Shown piece after piece: positions 36,807-47,800 of a DNA stretch of 64,000 bases. The DNA lies in NCBI GenBank assembly GCA_011390345.1, contig JAABSP010000011.1, positions 1 through 64,000 of the forward strand. Direction: 5' to 3'. The notes under the pieces are model-generated. The model was not told where the DNA came from, searched no databases, and saw only the letters and a program-made list of their open reading frames with translations. The stretch comes from Desulfobacteraceae bacterium. GTDB taxonomy: Bacteria > Desulfobacterota > Desulfobacteria > Desulfobacterales > JAABSP01. Both the position numbers and the translations under genes were made by a program. Positions within the stretch are counted from its first letter, which is position 1. Every line of letters starts with the position of its first letter.

Positions 36807-37940
36807 TCATTCCTGAAAGCGCCGGGGGACCCGCACCATCACCGTGGATGTCACCTCATAATTGATGGTATCCAGCAGATTTGCGATCTCGTCGGCGTGC
36901 ATCTCCTCATCTCCCTGTCTGCCGATGATCACCACCTCGTCTCCCACCGCGACATCGGGAATGTGCCCAACATCGAGCATGGTCTGGTCCATGCAGACCC
37001 GGCCGGCAATGGGCGCGCGCATCCCCCGGACCAGCATCTCTCCCCGGGAGGAGAGGCGACGGTTGAGACCATCGGCATATCCCACCGGCAGTGACGCGAT
37101 GGTGGTCGGTTTTGGGGCGACATAGGTGCTGCCGTAGCTGACGGGAAAGCCGGCAGAGACCTTTTTGAGCTGGACGATTCGGGTTTTCAATGTCATGGCG
37201 GGCTGAAGGCGGAGCTTCTCCTCATTCACCTCTTCTGAGGGATAGAAGCCGTAGATGCTGATGCCGGGGCGAACCATATCGAGATGGGTTTCGGGCATGT
37301 CGATGAGGGCTGCGCTGTTGGCTGCATGGCGAATGTTGAAGGCGACGCCCTTTTGGGCCAGAAGATTCAGCAGATCGGTAAAGCGGGAGAACTGCGCGTT
37401 TGCAGAGGTCTTGTCCCGGCTGTCCGCGGCTGCAAAATGGGTGTAGATTCCCTCTGCCTCCAGATTGGGCAGGCGGACCATATCGATGATCTGGCTTACC
37501 GTCTCTTCTGATTCCCACAAAAGGCCGATCCGGCCCATTCCGGTATCGATCTTCAGATGCACCGGGATCTTTTTCCCGATGGATCGGGCCGCTTCCGACA
37601 TCTCCTCTGCGCTCTCGAGGGAATGAACCGTCACTGTCAGGCCGTATTCCAAGACTTTTGCCGCAAAGGCCGCCTGGGTATGGCCGAAGATCAGAATCGG
37701 CGCGTCAAAGCCGACCCTGCGCAGGGAGATGCCCTCGTCGATCCGGGCCACCCCGAGTGCATCCACGCCGCTTTTCAATGCGGTATAGGCGACCCTTTCG
37801 GCCCCGTGGCCGTATCCGTTTGCCTTGACCACCGCCATGACTTTTGAGGCGGGATCTGTGATTCTTCTCAGCTCAAAGATGTTGTGTGCAACTGCTTTCA
37901 GATCGATTTGCGCCCAGGTCAGATCCGCAGGAGAGGACAT
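36807..37940 (-). CDS. alr: Alanine racemase
   Basis: 377 residues. The pyridoxal-phosphate Lys is K39 in VVKANGYGHGA; the second catalytic Tyr is in PVSYGSTYVAP, and VGYADGLNRR plus the C-terminal RVCMDQTMLDVG region are standard. It interconverts L- and D-alanine for peptidoglycan. It starts six bases after the stop of the upstream hybrid kinase gene, so it is likely cotranscribed, which is unusual. The gene is convergent with the HD-GYP gene, seven bases between stops. Confidence 0.95.
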   Translation of the reverse strand: MSSPADLTWAQIDLKAVAHNIFELRRITDPASKVMAVVKANGYGHGAERVAYTALKSGVDALGVARIDEGISLRRVGFDAPILIFGHTQAAFAAKVLEYGLTVTVHSLESAEEMSEAARSIGKKIPVHLKIDTGMGRIGLLWESEETVSQIIDMVRLPNLEAEGIYTHFAAADSRDKTSANAQFSRFTDLLNLLAQKGVAFNIRHAANSAALIDMPETHLDMVRPGISIYGFYPSEEVNEEKLRLQPAMTLKTRIVQLKKVSAGFPVSYGSTYVAPKPTTIASLPVGYADGLNRRLSSRGEMLVRGMRAPIAGRVCMDQTMLDVGHIPDVAVGDEVVIIGRQGDEEMHADEIANLLDTINYEVTSTVMVRVPRRFQE

Positions 37941-37946
37941 TGATGT

Positions 37947-40082
37947 TCAAAGATCCTTTTGTATGAGGGGGATATCCCGGATAAAGCGAAGAATGCTGCC
38001 CATCCCCCGGTTGAGTTGGCGGTGAAGTTCTTCTGCCTTTTTCAATTCATCGTTTCGAATGGCCTGTTCCAGATCCCGGGCCTGATTGACGGCATTCAGG
38101 GCTCGAACCGCCACAGCGACATTGGCCATGGAGTGCGCCTCATCCGCGGCCTCGGAGAATTTTTTGGCTGCATAGGCTTTGTTGAGCCTGTCGAGGGTTT
38201 CCGGCGCTTCATTCAGAAATCCCTGCAGCATCCGCTTCAGTATGGGCTCGTCCTTTTGAAAGACCTTCATGAACTCCGATATGCCCGAAAAATTGAGATC
38301 TTCGGCGGCCAGGATCTCCTCATCGGCCTCGTCTTCTTCTTTTTTGGTATCCCTCTCCTTCTCTCTACTGTCATTCATCACCTTCCGCATCATTGAGAAG
38401 AGATGGTTCATATCGACCGGCTTTGCGATATAATCATCCATGCCGGCCTCCAGAAACCGCTCCCGATCTCCATCGATGGCATATGCGGTCAGTGCGATTA
38501 TGGGAATCTCTTTGTAGGGCGCGTCCGATTTTCGGATCTGTTTTGTGGCCTCGGTTCCATTGAGCCGGGGCATGTGGATATCCATCAGAATGATATCGTA
38601 ATTCTCTTTTTCCAGCGCGTCCAATACGGCCTGGCCGTCGGTGACCGAGGTGATCCTGTGCCCCGATTTTTCCAGAAAATAGGCAATGAACTGCTGGTTC
38701 AGGGGATTGTCCTCGGCAATGAGGATATTGTAGCACTCCTCGCACTTTTTTGCTGCATCTGTCTCGGCTCCGGTCTCTGAGCCCATCTGGATTGCAGGGT
38801 GGAACGGAATGGTGAAAAAGAAGGTGCTTCCCCTATCCGGCTCGCTTTCCAGCCAGATCTTTCCGCCCATCATTTCGATGAGCTGTTTTGAGATGGTCAG
38901 CCCGAGGCCCGAACCCTCCCGTTTCAGGGATTGATGACCGAACGCGGAAAAACTCTGGAAAAGCTCTTCGTGCCGCTCTTCTGCAATTCCGATGCCGGTA
39001 TCGCTGACGGAAAAGAGGAGCTGGATCTCTTTCTCCTTTTTGTGGAGCTGATCCACCTTTATCCCGACTTTTCCGGATTCGGTGAATTTGACACCATTGG
39101 AGAGCAGGTTGTTGAGGATCTGCAGGATACGATCCGGATCGCCATTCACGACCCGGGGAACATCCGGGCAGATCTTTGACTGCAGATTCAGCCCTTTTTT
39201 CCGAGCATCCAAACGAATCCGTTCGATGGCCTCATCCACGGTCTCCTTCAGCAGAAAATCGGTCCGGATGATCTCGATCTTTCGCGTTTCGATCCGGGAA
39301 AAATCGAGCACATTGTTGACCAGGTCCATCAGTGTCATGGCCGAACGGCGGAGAAGGCGGGTTAGATTTCGGGTCTTCTTCTCCTTTGTGATGTCGAGGA
39401 GCATCTCGCTCATGCCGATGATCCCGTTCAGCGGCGTTCGGAACTCATGGCTCATGTGGGAGAGGAATTCGCTTTTGGCCCGGCTGGCCGTTTCGGCCTC
39501 GTCTTTGGCTCTTCGCAGCTCCTTTTCCAGATTCTTCAACTGGCTGATATCATTCATGGCCAATTGATAGTGCCTTCCATTCGGCGCTTTGTCCTGGAAG
39601 AGGACGCCGGTAACTTTGACATAACGGGTCGGTTTGATGGTATTTGCCAGCCGAATCTCGCAGGAGGCCCATTCCTTCCCTCGGTTCAATTGTACAAGCA
39701 GATTCTGAAATCCGGGGCGGTCATCGGGATGGATGAACCGGGTGAAAACCCTTCGGGTCATCTGGTTCGGGTCTGCATCGAGCATCCGGCTTCCCCGCAG
39801 ATTAGCCTCGATGATGAGGCTGTTCTCATCCAGTGTAAAATAGCCGACCGGTGAGAGATGGTAGAGATCGAAATATTTGTTCCTGGACAATTCCAGATCC
39901 TGGGTTGTCCGATCCAGCTCCTCATTCTGGGTCTTCAGCTCGAACTGATGAATCTTCAGTTCCTGGATCAGCTTTTGGCACTCCTCCAAAGAGAGATGAG
40001 CGATCTCCTGGTCAACGGACAGCTCATCGCTGTGCTGCTTTTCGATCTTTGCCCTCAGTCGATTCAGTCTGTCGTTTTCCAT
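37947..40082 (-). CDS. Cytosolic hybrid histidine kinase, PAS-HisKA-HATPase-REC-Hpt
   Basis: 711 residues without membrane segments. An N-terminal coiled coil (LIQELKIHQFELKTQNEELD) precedes a PAS domain at ~65-185 (YFTLDENSLIIEANLRGSRM), HisKA with FLSHMSHEFRTPLNGIIGM, HATPase with DTGIGI and GSGLGLTISKQL, a receiver (DIILMDIHMPRLNG; IAKPV) and an Hpt domain (about 600-705) with AHSMANV. There the usual HxxKG is HSMAN, so the Hpt may be inactive. It ends six bases before alr and starts 174 bases after the hgcB stop. Confidence 0.92.
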   Translation of the reverse strand: MENDRLNRLRAKIEKQHSDELSVDQEIAHLSLEECQKLIQELKIHQFELKTQNEELDRTTQDLELSRNKYFDLYHLSPVGYFTLDENSLIIEANLRGSRMLDADPNQMTRRVFTRFIHPDDRPGFQNLLVQLNRGKEWASCEIRLANTIKPTRYVKVTGVLFQDKAPNGRHYQLAMNDISQLKNLEKELRRAKDEAETASRAKSEFLSHMSHEFRTPLNGIIGMSEMLLDITKEKKTRNLTRLLRRSAMTLMDLVNNVLDFSRIETRKIEIIRTDFLLKETVDEAIERIRLDARKKGLNLQSKICPDVPRVVNGDPDRILQILNNLLSNGVKFTESGKVGIKVDQLHKKEKEIQLLFSVSDTGIGIAEERHEELFQSFSAFGHQSLKREGSGLGLTISKQLIEMMGGKIWLESEPDRGSTFFFTIPFHPAIQMGSETGAETDAAKKCEECYNILIAEDNPLNQQFIAYFLEKSGHRITSVTDGQAVLDALEKENYDIILMDIHMPRLNGTEATKQIRKSDAPYKEIPIIALTAYAIDGDRERFLEAGMDDYIAKPVDMNHLFSMMRKVMNDSREKERDTKKEEDEADEEILAAEDLNFSGISEFMKVFQKDEPILKRMLQGFLNEAPETLDRLNKAYAAKKFSEAADEAHSMANVAVAVRALNAVNQARDLEQAIRNDELKKAEELHRQLNRGMGSILRFIRDIPLIQKDL

Positions 40083-40256
40083 CGAAAGAATATCTCTTCA
40101 AAGCATGTGATCGGTTCATCAAGCGCAGGCGTAAAAGCTTTTTTTGACAATCCGCCATCCTTATGCTATAAAAGCCTTTTTCTCATCCTGCTCTTATCAT
40201 CATAACCGATCTGCCCCGAAAAGATCAAGTACGCTCAAAAAAGTTTTATTGCCTCT

Positions 40257-40547
40257 TCAGCAACAGTTGACATCCCCGCAGGAGGCATTCTCCTTTCCTC
40301 TGATCCAGGTCTGGATGATATAGGCCGCACACCCCACTCCCGGCGTGACCCGGACCGCCTGAACCGGGCAGTTGGTGTCACATGCGCCGCACTCCATGCA
40401 GCCGTCCGGGTCGATGATTTCGGCCTTTTTCCCATTGAGCCGCATCACCCCGTGGGGGCAGACCGTCTCACAGAGGCCGCACCCTACACAGATCTCTTTA
40501 TCGAGCGCGAGGGTGGAAACATCGGTTAAGTAACGAAAGTCTTTCAT
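40257..40547 (-). CDS. hgcB: HgcB, ferredoxin of the mercury-methylation pair
   Basis: 96 residues with two 4Fe-4S motifs: C20-x2-C23-x2-C26-x3-C30 and C50-x2-C53-x2-C56-x3-C60. The second contains CMECGAC, the HgcB signature. A lone C73 and a C-terminal vicinal pair C95-C96 are also present, the features that distinguish HgcB from ordinary ferredoxins. HgcB is thought to reduce the corrinoid of HgcA and pass Hg(II) to it. The ATG is preceded by AAGGAT. It follows hgcA by 57 bases on the same strand. Confidence 0.95.
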   Translation of the reverse strand: MKDFRYLTDVSTLALDKEICVGCGLCETVCPHGVMRLNGKKAEIIDPDGCMECGACDTNCPVQAVRVTPGVGCAAYIIQTWIRGKENASCGDVNCC

Positions 40548-40604
40548 GGATGATCCTTATGTAAATTCAGAATGTAAAATCCGATGGATTTGAATGAGAT
40601 TTGA

Positions 40605-41852
40605 TCAGAATGCGGAGCCGACCCAGAGAAGGGCGCTGATCAGGACCGCGCCAGCCAGAAGGGGAATGGCCCTTCGCATCTCCTTTTCCACCCCCGAAGG
40701 CGAGGTGAAGGGGGTCGATCCGGTGAAGTTCATTGATTGATAGGCGCTGATGGCCAGAATGAAAAGAAAGAGCCCTGCGCCTTTGGCCCAGCCCAAGGCC
40801 GGCACCAGTCCGAGCAGGATCAGCCCAAAGATGCCTCCGGTGACGGCCCCTTTGACTGCAAATGCCCGGCCCGGCAGCCACGGCAGCAGAATCGGCGCGG
40901 CCACCCCTCCTGAGAGGACGCCCATGAGCAGCCCGGCGCCGATGGCAAGCATTCCGTTCCAGGCCCGGGAGAGTGAGAAGATGCCGGGCCCGATGCCGGA
41001 GAGGAAAAAAGCGGCCGGAAGTATCCACCCCGCGGGCTTCCAAAGCATCGCGATCTCCACCGGAATCAGCTCGACCCGCTCTTTCAGGGTAAAGGTGACC
41101 CGTCGCATGAAATCATCGGCCTTCATCCCGTTTTGCAGAAATCGTTTAAGATCTTCTGCCCGCACCGGCCCGAAGAGGGCTTCAAAGCCGCAGCTCTTTT
41201 TGATGGCCCGGGCCGAAACACCGATCGCAGAAAGCTGGGGCAGGATCAGCTTTCGATGATTTACCACCCGGTCTAGCCCTGCCCCCCGAACCCGGTCCGA
41301 GACCTCTTCTGTGGAGAAATTCCGCTTTCCGGCCGCGCACCAGACATTGATCCCCCGGGTATCGAGGACGAGAATCCAGGCATTGATGCCGGAGAGTTCC
41401 TTCCGCAGCGCGTCGAAGCTGAGCTTATAATTGGCTGTCACCAGAACCGGGGAATCGGCATCGGGCGCGCCGACCCCATAGAGGCCCGGTGCTACCTTAT
41501 AATCGTTCCGGCCGATTCCGATGCGGGTCAGCACGGTTCCGATGGTATCTTTTCGATCCAGCGCGGTCTTTACGACCGGAACGGCCCCGGCCGGGGTCGA
41601 GAGAAACCGTTCCACAAAGTGGCAGAGGATGTAGCCGGGCCGCTCGTCGGGGCTGCTTTTGGGGCCGGCCGGGGGCCCGCAGCAGGGAATATCGGCATCC
41701 TCTTCTTTCTTCGACGGCTTCGGCACAGGCGGCGCCATGGGAAAGGGGGTGAGGCGCGCTGAATTGCTCCGATCGCTCTGGGGCTGGCAGTCACACCCGC
41801 ATTCGTTCTGTTGGGGTTTGGGTTCCAAGAATGGTTCTCCTTTTATCATCAA
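40605..41852 (-). CDS. hgcA: HgcA, corrinoid protein of mercury methylation
   Basis: 415 residues. The diagnostic cap-helix motif NVWCAAGK at 169-176 places C172 under the corrinoid cobalt. Around it is the CdhD-like corrinoid-binding domain, and residues ~275-412 hold about five membrane helices. HgcA transfers a methyl group to Hg(II) to make methylmercury. The N-terminus carries an uncommon Cys-rich stretch (CGCDC at 18-22, CC at 57-58) that may bind metal. The start is ambiguous: ATG at 41852 is used here, but AAAGGAG at 41837-41843 is ideally placed for a TTG at 41828, eight codons further in. It begins eight bases after the alpha-2-macroglobulin stop. Confidence 0.95.
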   Translation of the reverse strand: MMIKGEPFLEPKPQQNECGCDCQPQSDRSNSARLTPFPMAPPVPKPSKKEEDADIPCCGPPAGPKSSPDERPGYILCHFVERFLSTPAGAVPVVKTALDRKDTIGTVLTRIGIGRNDYKVAPGLYGVGAPDADSPVLVTANYKLSFDALRKELSGINAWILVLDTRGINVWCAAGKRNFSTEEVSDRVRGAGLDRVVNHRKLILPQLSAIGVSARAIKKSCGFEALFGPVRAEDLKRFLQNGMKADDFMRRVTFTLKERVELIPVEIAMLWKPAGWILPAAFFLSGIGPGIFSLSRAWNGMLAIGAGLLMGVLSGGVAAPILLPWLPGRAFAVKGAVTGGIFGLILLGLVPALGWAKGAGLFLFILAISAYQSMNFTGSTPFTSPSGVEKEMRRAIPLLAGAVLISALLWVGSAF

Positions 41853-41860
41853 TTCTCTTC

Positions 41861-44800
41861 CTAATCTTCAATCCGCAACTTGATCTCATCGCTGTTGGCC
41901 CGCAGCTCCGGCGCATACATCCCATAGGCTATCGTGGGCAGCGCACTGAATCTGCCGGGGATCTCGGCCCGGAGCCGATAGGAGATGCTGTGCTTTCCTC
42001 TGGCCAGCCTGCGGACGAAGAAGGCCACCAGCTCATCCCGGTACTCCACATAGGCCCCCATCCCCTCACGGGTGTAGCCGCTACGGACCGCGACCGGCTC
42101 GAATCCGGCCGCCTTCATGTCCTCGAAGACCATGTATTCATAATCGTTTTTGCTCTCCACAATCAGTTCAACCTCGGCCAGCTCCCCGCTCTTTAGGGTA
42201 TCGAGGTTTTCCAGGGGAATCCGCTCGTAGCTCTCCACCCGCTGATCCATGGCCTGGCCCCTGGAGCCGGAGACCTTGACCGTCTTTTCTTTGGGCTCGA
42301 GCCGGTAATAGTTCCGATGCACCTTGATCTCCAGACCGGCCGCGGTGATATGATCCTCCAGGGTGAAATAGCTCAGGTATGCGTTGAAATAGAGGGGCCC
42401 TTCCCCGTCCCGGCGCAGCTCGATGGTATGCTCTCCTGCCTCGATATCCTCGCCCTCCAGCAGGAACTTGTTGTCGAAGAAGAAGAGGTTCTCCGGGGTG
42501 ATCTTCACCGATTTTTTCCTGACGCCGTCGTAATAGACGGAAACGGTCATGTTCGGACGGTCTTCTCCCGTGGCCGCAAGATATTCGGCAAATGCCTCGA
42601 TGCAGAGCGCGGTGTCTCTGGTGGAGTTCCACCAGGTGGCATGTTTCCGGTTGTTGAGCAGGTATTTTACCAGCCCCCTCGCGGTCTCGCCCTTGGGATC
42701 GGTGCGGGAGAGCAGCATCAGATAATACGCGTTGGCCTCGATGTCGCTGCCGTACCAGTACCACCAGTATCCGCCGTTGTCGAGATTGAGGTATGCGGTC
42801 CCGTTTTCCGCGTCGGTCACAAGGTACTGGCTGATGTTCTGCAGGATCATGTCGAGCCGGTCCTTCTCCTCCAACTGCCAGAGCGCCATCCCGTACAGGG
42901 CTTTGGCATAGACCGACAGATGGTTCCGGTCCTCGTAGAGGAATCGGCCCATCTTCTCGTTTCTCACACCGGCATCGGTGACGACCATGTAGATGAAGGC
43001 GTCCAGGTTATCTGCGTGATCCTTCCACGGCCGTTCTTTCTTCTCCTTCCTTCCGTTTTCAATTAGTCCTACCTGCTTCTGCTGATAGTTTTCCAGCCAC
43101 TTCACGCCCCGATCGATCACTCCGGGAACAACCGCAATCCCGTTTGCCTTTGCGGTCATCAGCCCACGGAGCACCTGTGCGGTGGTGTGGGGATAGGAGT
43201 GCTCACCCCATCCGGAGAACCAGCCCCAGCCGCCGTCCGATACCTGCATATCGGTGAGGCGGTCCACCCCCTGCTGGGACATCTTTTCCACTGTTTTCTC
43301 GTCGAAGACCGGATTTCTTTCGTACCGCTTCCAGCCCTCGGCTCTTTTCCGGTCATCGCCAATCTCCTGCGGGTTCAGGTTGGTCCTCTTCTCCTGAACT
43401 TCGGAAAGATCGACCCCCATCCGCCGGATCACGTTCTGGGTGATGACCGTGGGCAGGAACCGGTTCAGGGTCTGTTCGGTGCAGCCGTAGGGGTAATCGA
43501 CCAGGTAGGGGAGAGCATCGACCATTGCGGCCGCAAGCGTCGGAGAGTAGCGCACCTCAAGCCGGGATGCACCGGGCCGCCGTTCTTCGGGAACCGTCAG
43601 CACGATCTTCGCGGCATCCTTTTCGGGCCGGATCAGGCCGGTGAAGGAGACCATCTTGTCCATGCCGTGGACATAGGCCGGGAAACGCATCTCCATCGCG
43701 TCCGATTCCTCGTCCGTCAGCGCCTTCATCCGGACCACGGCCTCGCCCTCTGCTATTACCGTCACCCGCCAGTCGACCCGGGCTTCGCCTTGGGGTTCAA
43801 TCGTTACCGTCTTTTGCGCCGGCCCATTCAGTTGCAGAACGTCTCGGTCCAGTTCGATGACGACCCTCGCCTTTTTGGCTGTCTCCAGATAATTGTGGAC
43901 ATTGGCCGAAAGCACCACTTCATCCTTCTGCACAAAAAAGCGGGGGGCCTGGAGCCTCAGCAGCAGATTCTTCGCCGTCACGACTTCGGCCGCGGCCTCG
44001 CCCACCCGGGTTCCGTGGCCCATCCCCCAGGCGTTGATCTTCCAACTGGTAAGGTTCTCCGGCATGGTGAATTCCACCGTTGCCGTTCCCTTTTTATCGG
44101 TCGTGATGTCTGCGGCCCAGAATGCGGTATCGGCAAACTCGGTCCTCACCGTCGGGGTTACGAGTTCGGCCTCGGCCGGCGCTTCCCCGGCCATGTCGGC
44201 CTCGGCCGTGGGTGCCGGGGCCATTGGTTCAGCCGCCTCCATCATCGGTGCGGCCTTCATCTTGCGGGACATGGCACGGCCCCCGGCCATCCCCCTATCC
44301 ATCCGGCCGTTCGTCAGCATCATCTCGTCATCTGCCACCCGGCCGCCGAAGACGCCGAGGTTGGCCATCGCCTTCTCCCCGGGCGCGATGAGATTTTGAA
44401 ACGCCCGGCCCAGATTCGTTTCCGTGGATGGATTATGATGGCGCCGCCATTTCCAGAAGAAGGGCGCGATCTCCGGCACGTTGGAGCCGCCATAGATATA
44501 TTCCACGGCCCGGTCATAGACCGAGATCACCGCAGAACCTGCATACGGCTCCCCCTTCTCGTCGGTGATGGTTATCTTCACCGATGCCTTCTCCCCCGGG
44601 CCGTACCGATCCTTGTCCGGCGTTTCATCTATGTCCTGCACCCGTTTCTCCGGCGGCACCGCGATCTCCCTGACCGCGGTATGGACTTTTCCGTCCGCGA
44701 TGGTGACAGCCTCCACAAAGAAGTTGGGCATATCGCTTGCGGTCACTTCGATCTCGTAGATCCTGCTCTTGCCGTCCATTTTGAGAAAGTGCGGCTTCGG

Positions 44801-47800
44801 ATAGATCCCGCCCGCAGGCCGGAGGAAGAGGAGAACGGCCCCATCCGGCTGATTCGTGTTGATCATCAGCCGGACCTTCTCTCCGGGCGCATAGGTGGTC
44901 TTTTCGCAAACCAGCTCGATCGGATTGAACCGGAAGTCTTCCGCATTTTCCCCCGATCCCCGAACCGTAATGAGGTCGCCGCCGTCGACTTTTCTTCCCT
45001 TTTCATCCGTAATCATTGCAGAAACCCGATACTGCCCCGGCTGGGCCGCGATCATCTTTACGCTTTCCGATCCATCGCCATCGAGTTCGATCTCCCATCG
45101 CTCGAACGCTCTTTCCACGGGCTGGTTGTTCTCGTCATAGGAGATTTTGAGCAGTTGAACCGCGCCTTTTCCGGATACCGGTTTTCCGTCCGGTCTCCGC
45201 GCGTCGATGTGCGCGGTCATGGTATCCCCGGCCCGGTAATAGCCCTGGTTCATCCAGACATATACCGAAAAGGGCTTTCGCGCGGCGATCACGCTTCCGG
45301 TTCCTACGATGGTGCGCCGGGAGAGGTCCGTCACCTCGGCCCTGATCTCGTACCGGTGATCCGCATCGCCGTGAAGGAGCTTGGCCATTTCCGTGTCGAT
45401 GGTAATCTCGAGAGTTCCGTCTTCGCCGATTTCGGCCTCGTTCTCCATCACCACCTCCGGCGGCGGAGATGGCGCATGCCGCCATTCGGGCAGAGGCCCT
45501 GAAATCCCCCAGCCGGCCCATCCCGGATACCAGTCATAATCGAGGCCCCGCCAGCCGTATCCCCTGCCGTAGAGCCAGTCCCAGGGCCCCGGCGGATACC
45601 ATCGGCTCGTCTCCATATGGCGCAGAACCTTGTACTTGACTGTGGCCTGGGTCACGGGTTCGCCAAAGTAGTATTTCGCGGTGATCTTTGCGGTGATGGA
45701 ATCTCCCAGCATCACAGGCTCGGATGGCGCTTCCACCGTCACCTCGAATTCCGGCTTCTTGTACTCCTCCACCCGGAAGTTTCCGCTCCCCACGCCGACG
45801 ACCTGAAGGCTGTAAGCGCCGAGCTGCGCATCCTCGGGCAGCTCGTACTCTCCTTCGATCCCCGCCCATTTGTCTGCTGTATGGATCTTCTCGTAGACCT
45901 TTTCCCCTCTTGGTGTCAGGATCTGAACCTTGAACTTCTGCCCGGCGTATTGAGAGACATCCGGCTGATCATATTCCGCCATCCGGACCCAGGCCTTGAA
46001 TTTTACCTTGTCCTCGGGCCGATAAACGGGCCGATCCGTGATGACGAAAGCCTTTCGCTGCCTGTATTTGTAATCGGATCGATGGGAATACCAGACCCCC
46101 GTAAATCCGAGATGGGCCATCCGGCCACCATCGTCGGTCGCGATGATCAGCCAGCGCATGTCCGGGGAAAGGGCTGCGGCCTCCGGACCGGTCGGCACGT
46201 TTCCCGCGGAAAGCATCACCATCCCCTTTTCATCGGTCCGCCGGGCAAAGCTGTCAACTTCTGTCCGGATGTCCTTCCCCCGGTTATGTTGGTACTCCCG
46301 CCGGTATCCGAAGAACTCCACATTTGCCCCGGAAACCGGCTGTCCCGTGACCGCATCGGCCACATAGATCATCCCTCCCTGTTCCACGGGCTTTTTGATG
46401 ATGGCCGTGTCATCTAGCCAGATGATGATGTTGCTGGTGTTGCCGTTCTCCACATGGGCATTGAGCAGATAGACCCCCGCCTGTTCCAGGGGGGTGGATA
46501 CGGTGATCCGCCGGTCCAAATGGCCCGGCCGGGGATCGAGTTCCAGGGTCCAGTCCGCGACCTCTTCCCGTATATATCGGGTCTCGTTCTGTTGAACGAT
46601 CCGGTAGCCGATGTTGTCGATATTCTCCTTGTTCCAGTCCACATTCCGGGGATTGGAGCGGATGTATGCCTTAACGTCATCCAGCAGTTTTTTCAGGTCG
46701 ATGGCATGGGCCGTAAACCGGACTTGGCCGGCATTCCGGAACCGGAAATCGACCTCGGCCCCTTTTCCGGCCGGCCGGCTCATGACCGGCTCGAACTGCC
46801 CCCAGTTGCCGGTGATCTGCTCGACCCGGTCCTGCTTTCCGGCCATCTGCCACTGCTTTGCTGCCTTTTCGTACTGGCGGCGGTTTTCGAAAATATTGGC
46901 AAGCCGGGGATGCTGGTTCAGGTCTTTGTAGATCCGGATAAAGTTGAATTCATCGGGAAGGGTGAAGCGTTTGACGCCGGTGGCAAGGCGGGCGATGGTC
47001 TCGTCTTCCTTCAGTGTATCCAGGGAAAGGATAGCGCTCTCTTCATCAGGAACCGCATCGATGGCTGACGGGGAAAAGCCGGAAAATGTGGCCATAGTCT
47101 GCACCCCGAACTGGCCTGCCAGAAAGTCGGCAAACTTCAGATCAGCCGCGGAAGCCTGTGACGGGCCCGACCCTTTGGCCATGAAGAGGGCCCAGCGCCA
47201 CCGCTCTCCGTCCGAATCCGCACTCTCCCAGGTTTCGGGGACCGAATAGAAGATCGGATTCCCTTCTTGGTCAACGGGCGCGCCTTTTGGGGTATCTCCC
47301 CGATAGCCGTAATAGTGCCCCTTTTCATAGTCGGGCAGGGTGGTCAGATCGGTCAGGTACTGAAGCTGCCACGCGGAATTTCCGCCCCGCTGCCCCATGA
47401 GCATGTCGGCAAGGCTGAAGTGGAAATCGGCCTTCTCCTTTTTCTCTCTGGCCGAGGCATCCGGCTTGGGAAGTTCTGCGGCCCTGGCCATGAGCTGGAG
47501 GGCTCGCACCCGGTCCCGCTCGAATGCGTTGGCATAATCCCCGCCGCCCCGGTGGCTTCCCCGGTGAAATTCTCCTGCGATGAGAAAGCCGTGGTGCTGA
47601 AAATTGAGATATGACCGGGCCGCTGCAAAGAGCAGGCGCCAGTTATCGTTGTGAAGGGCGATCACCTTTTCCCGAAAAGCATCGACCTCATGGGCCCGGT
47701 TGAGATTGGCCAGTGCATCGATGGCCATCAGAAGATCGTCGCCGATCTTCTCCGGTTCGGTCTTCAAATCGAGGCTGAGGGTCTCGTAGTGCGCGAATGC

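Noticed and set aside
43187-45502. 771-codon plus-strand ORF opposite the alpha-2-macroglobulin gene
   Set aside because: Antisense shadow; the minus-strand frame has clear A2M motifs including the thioester.
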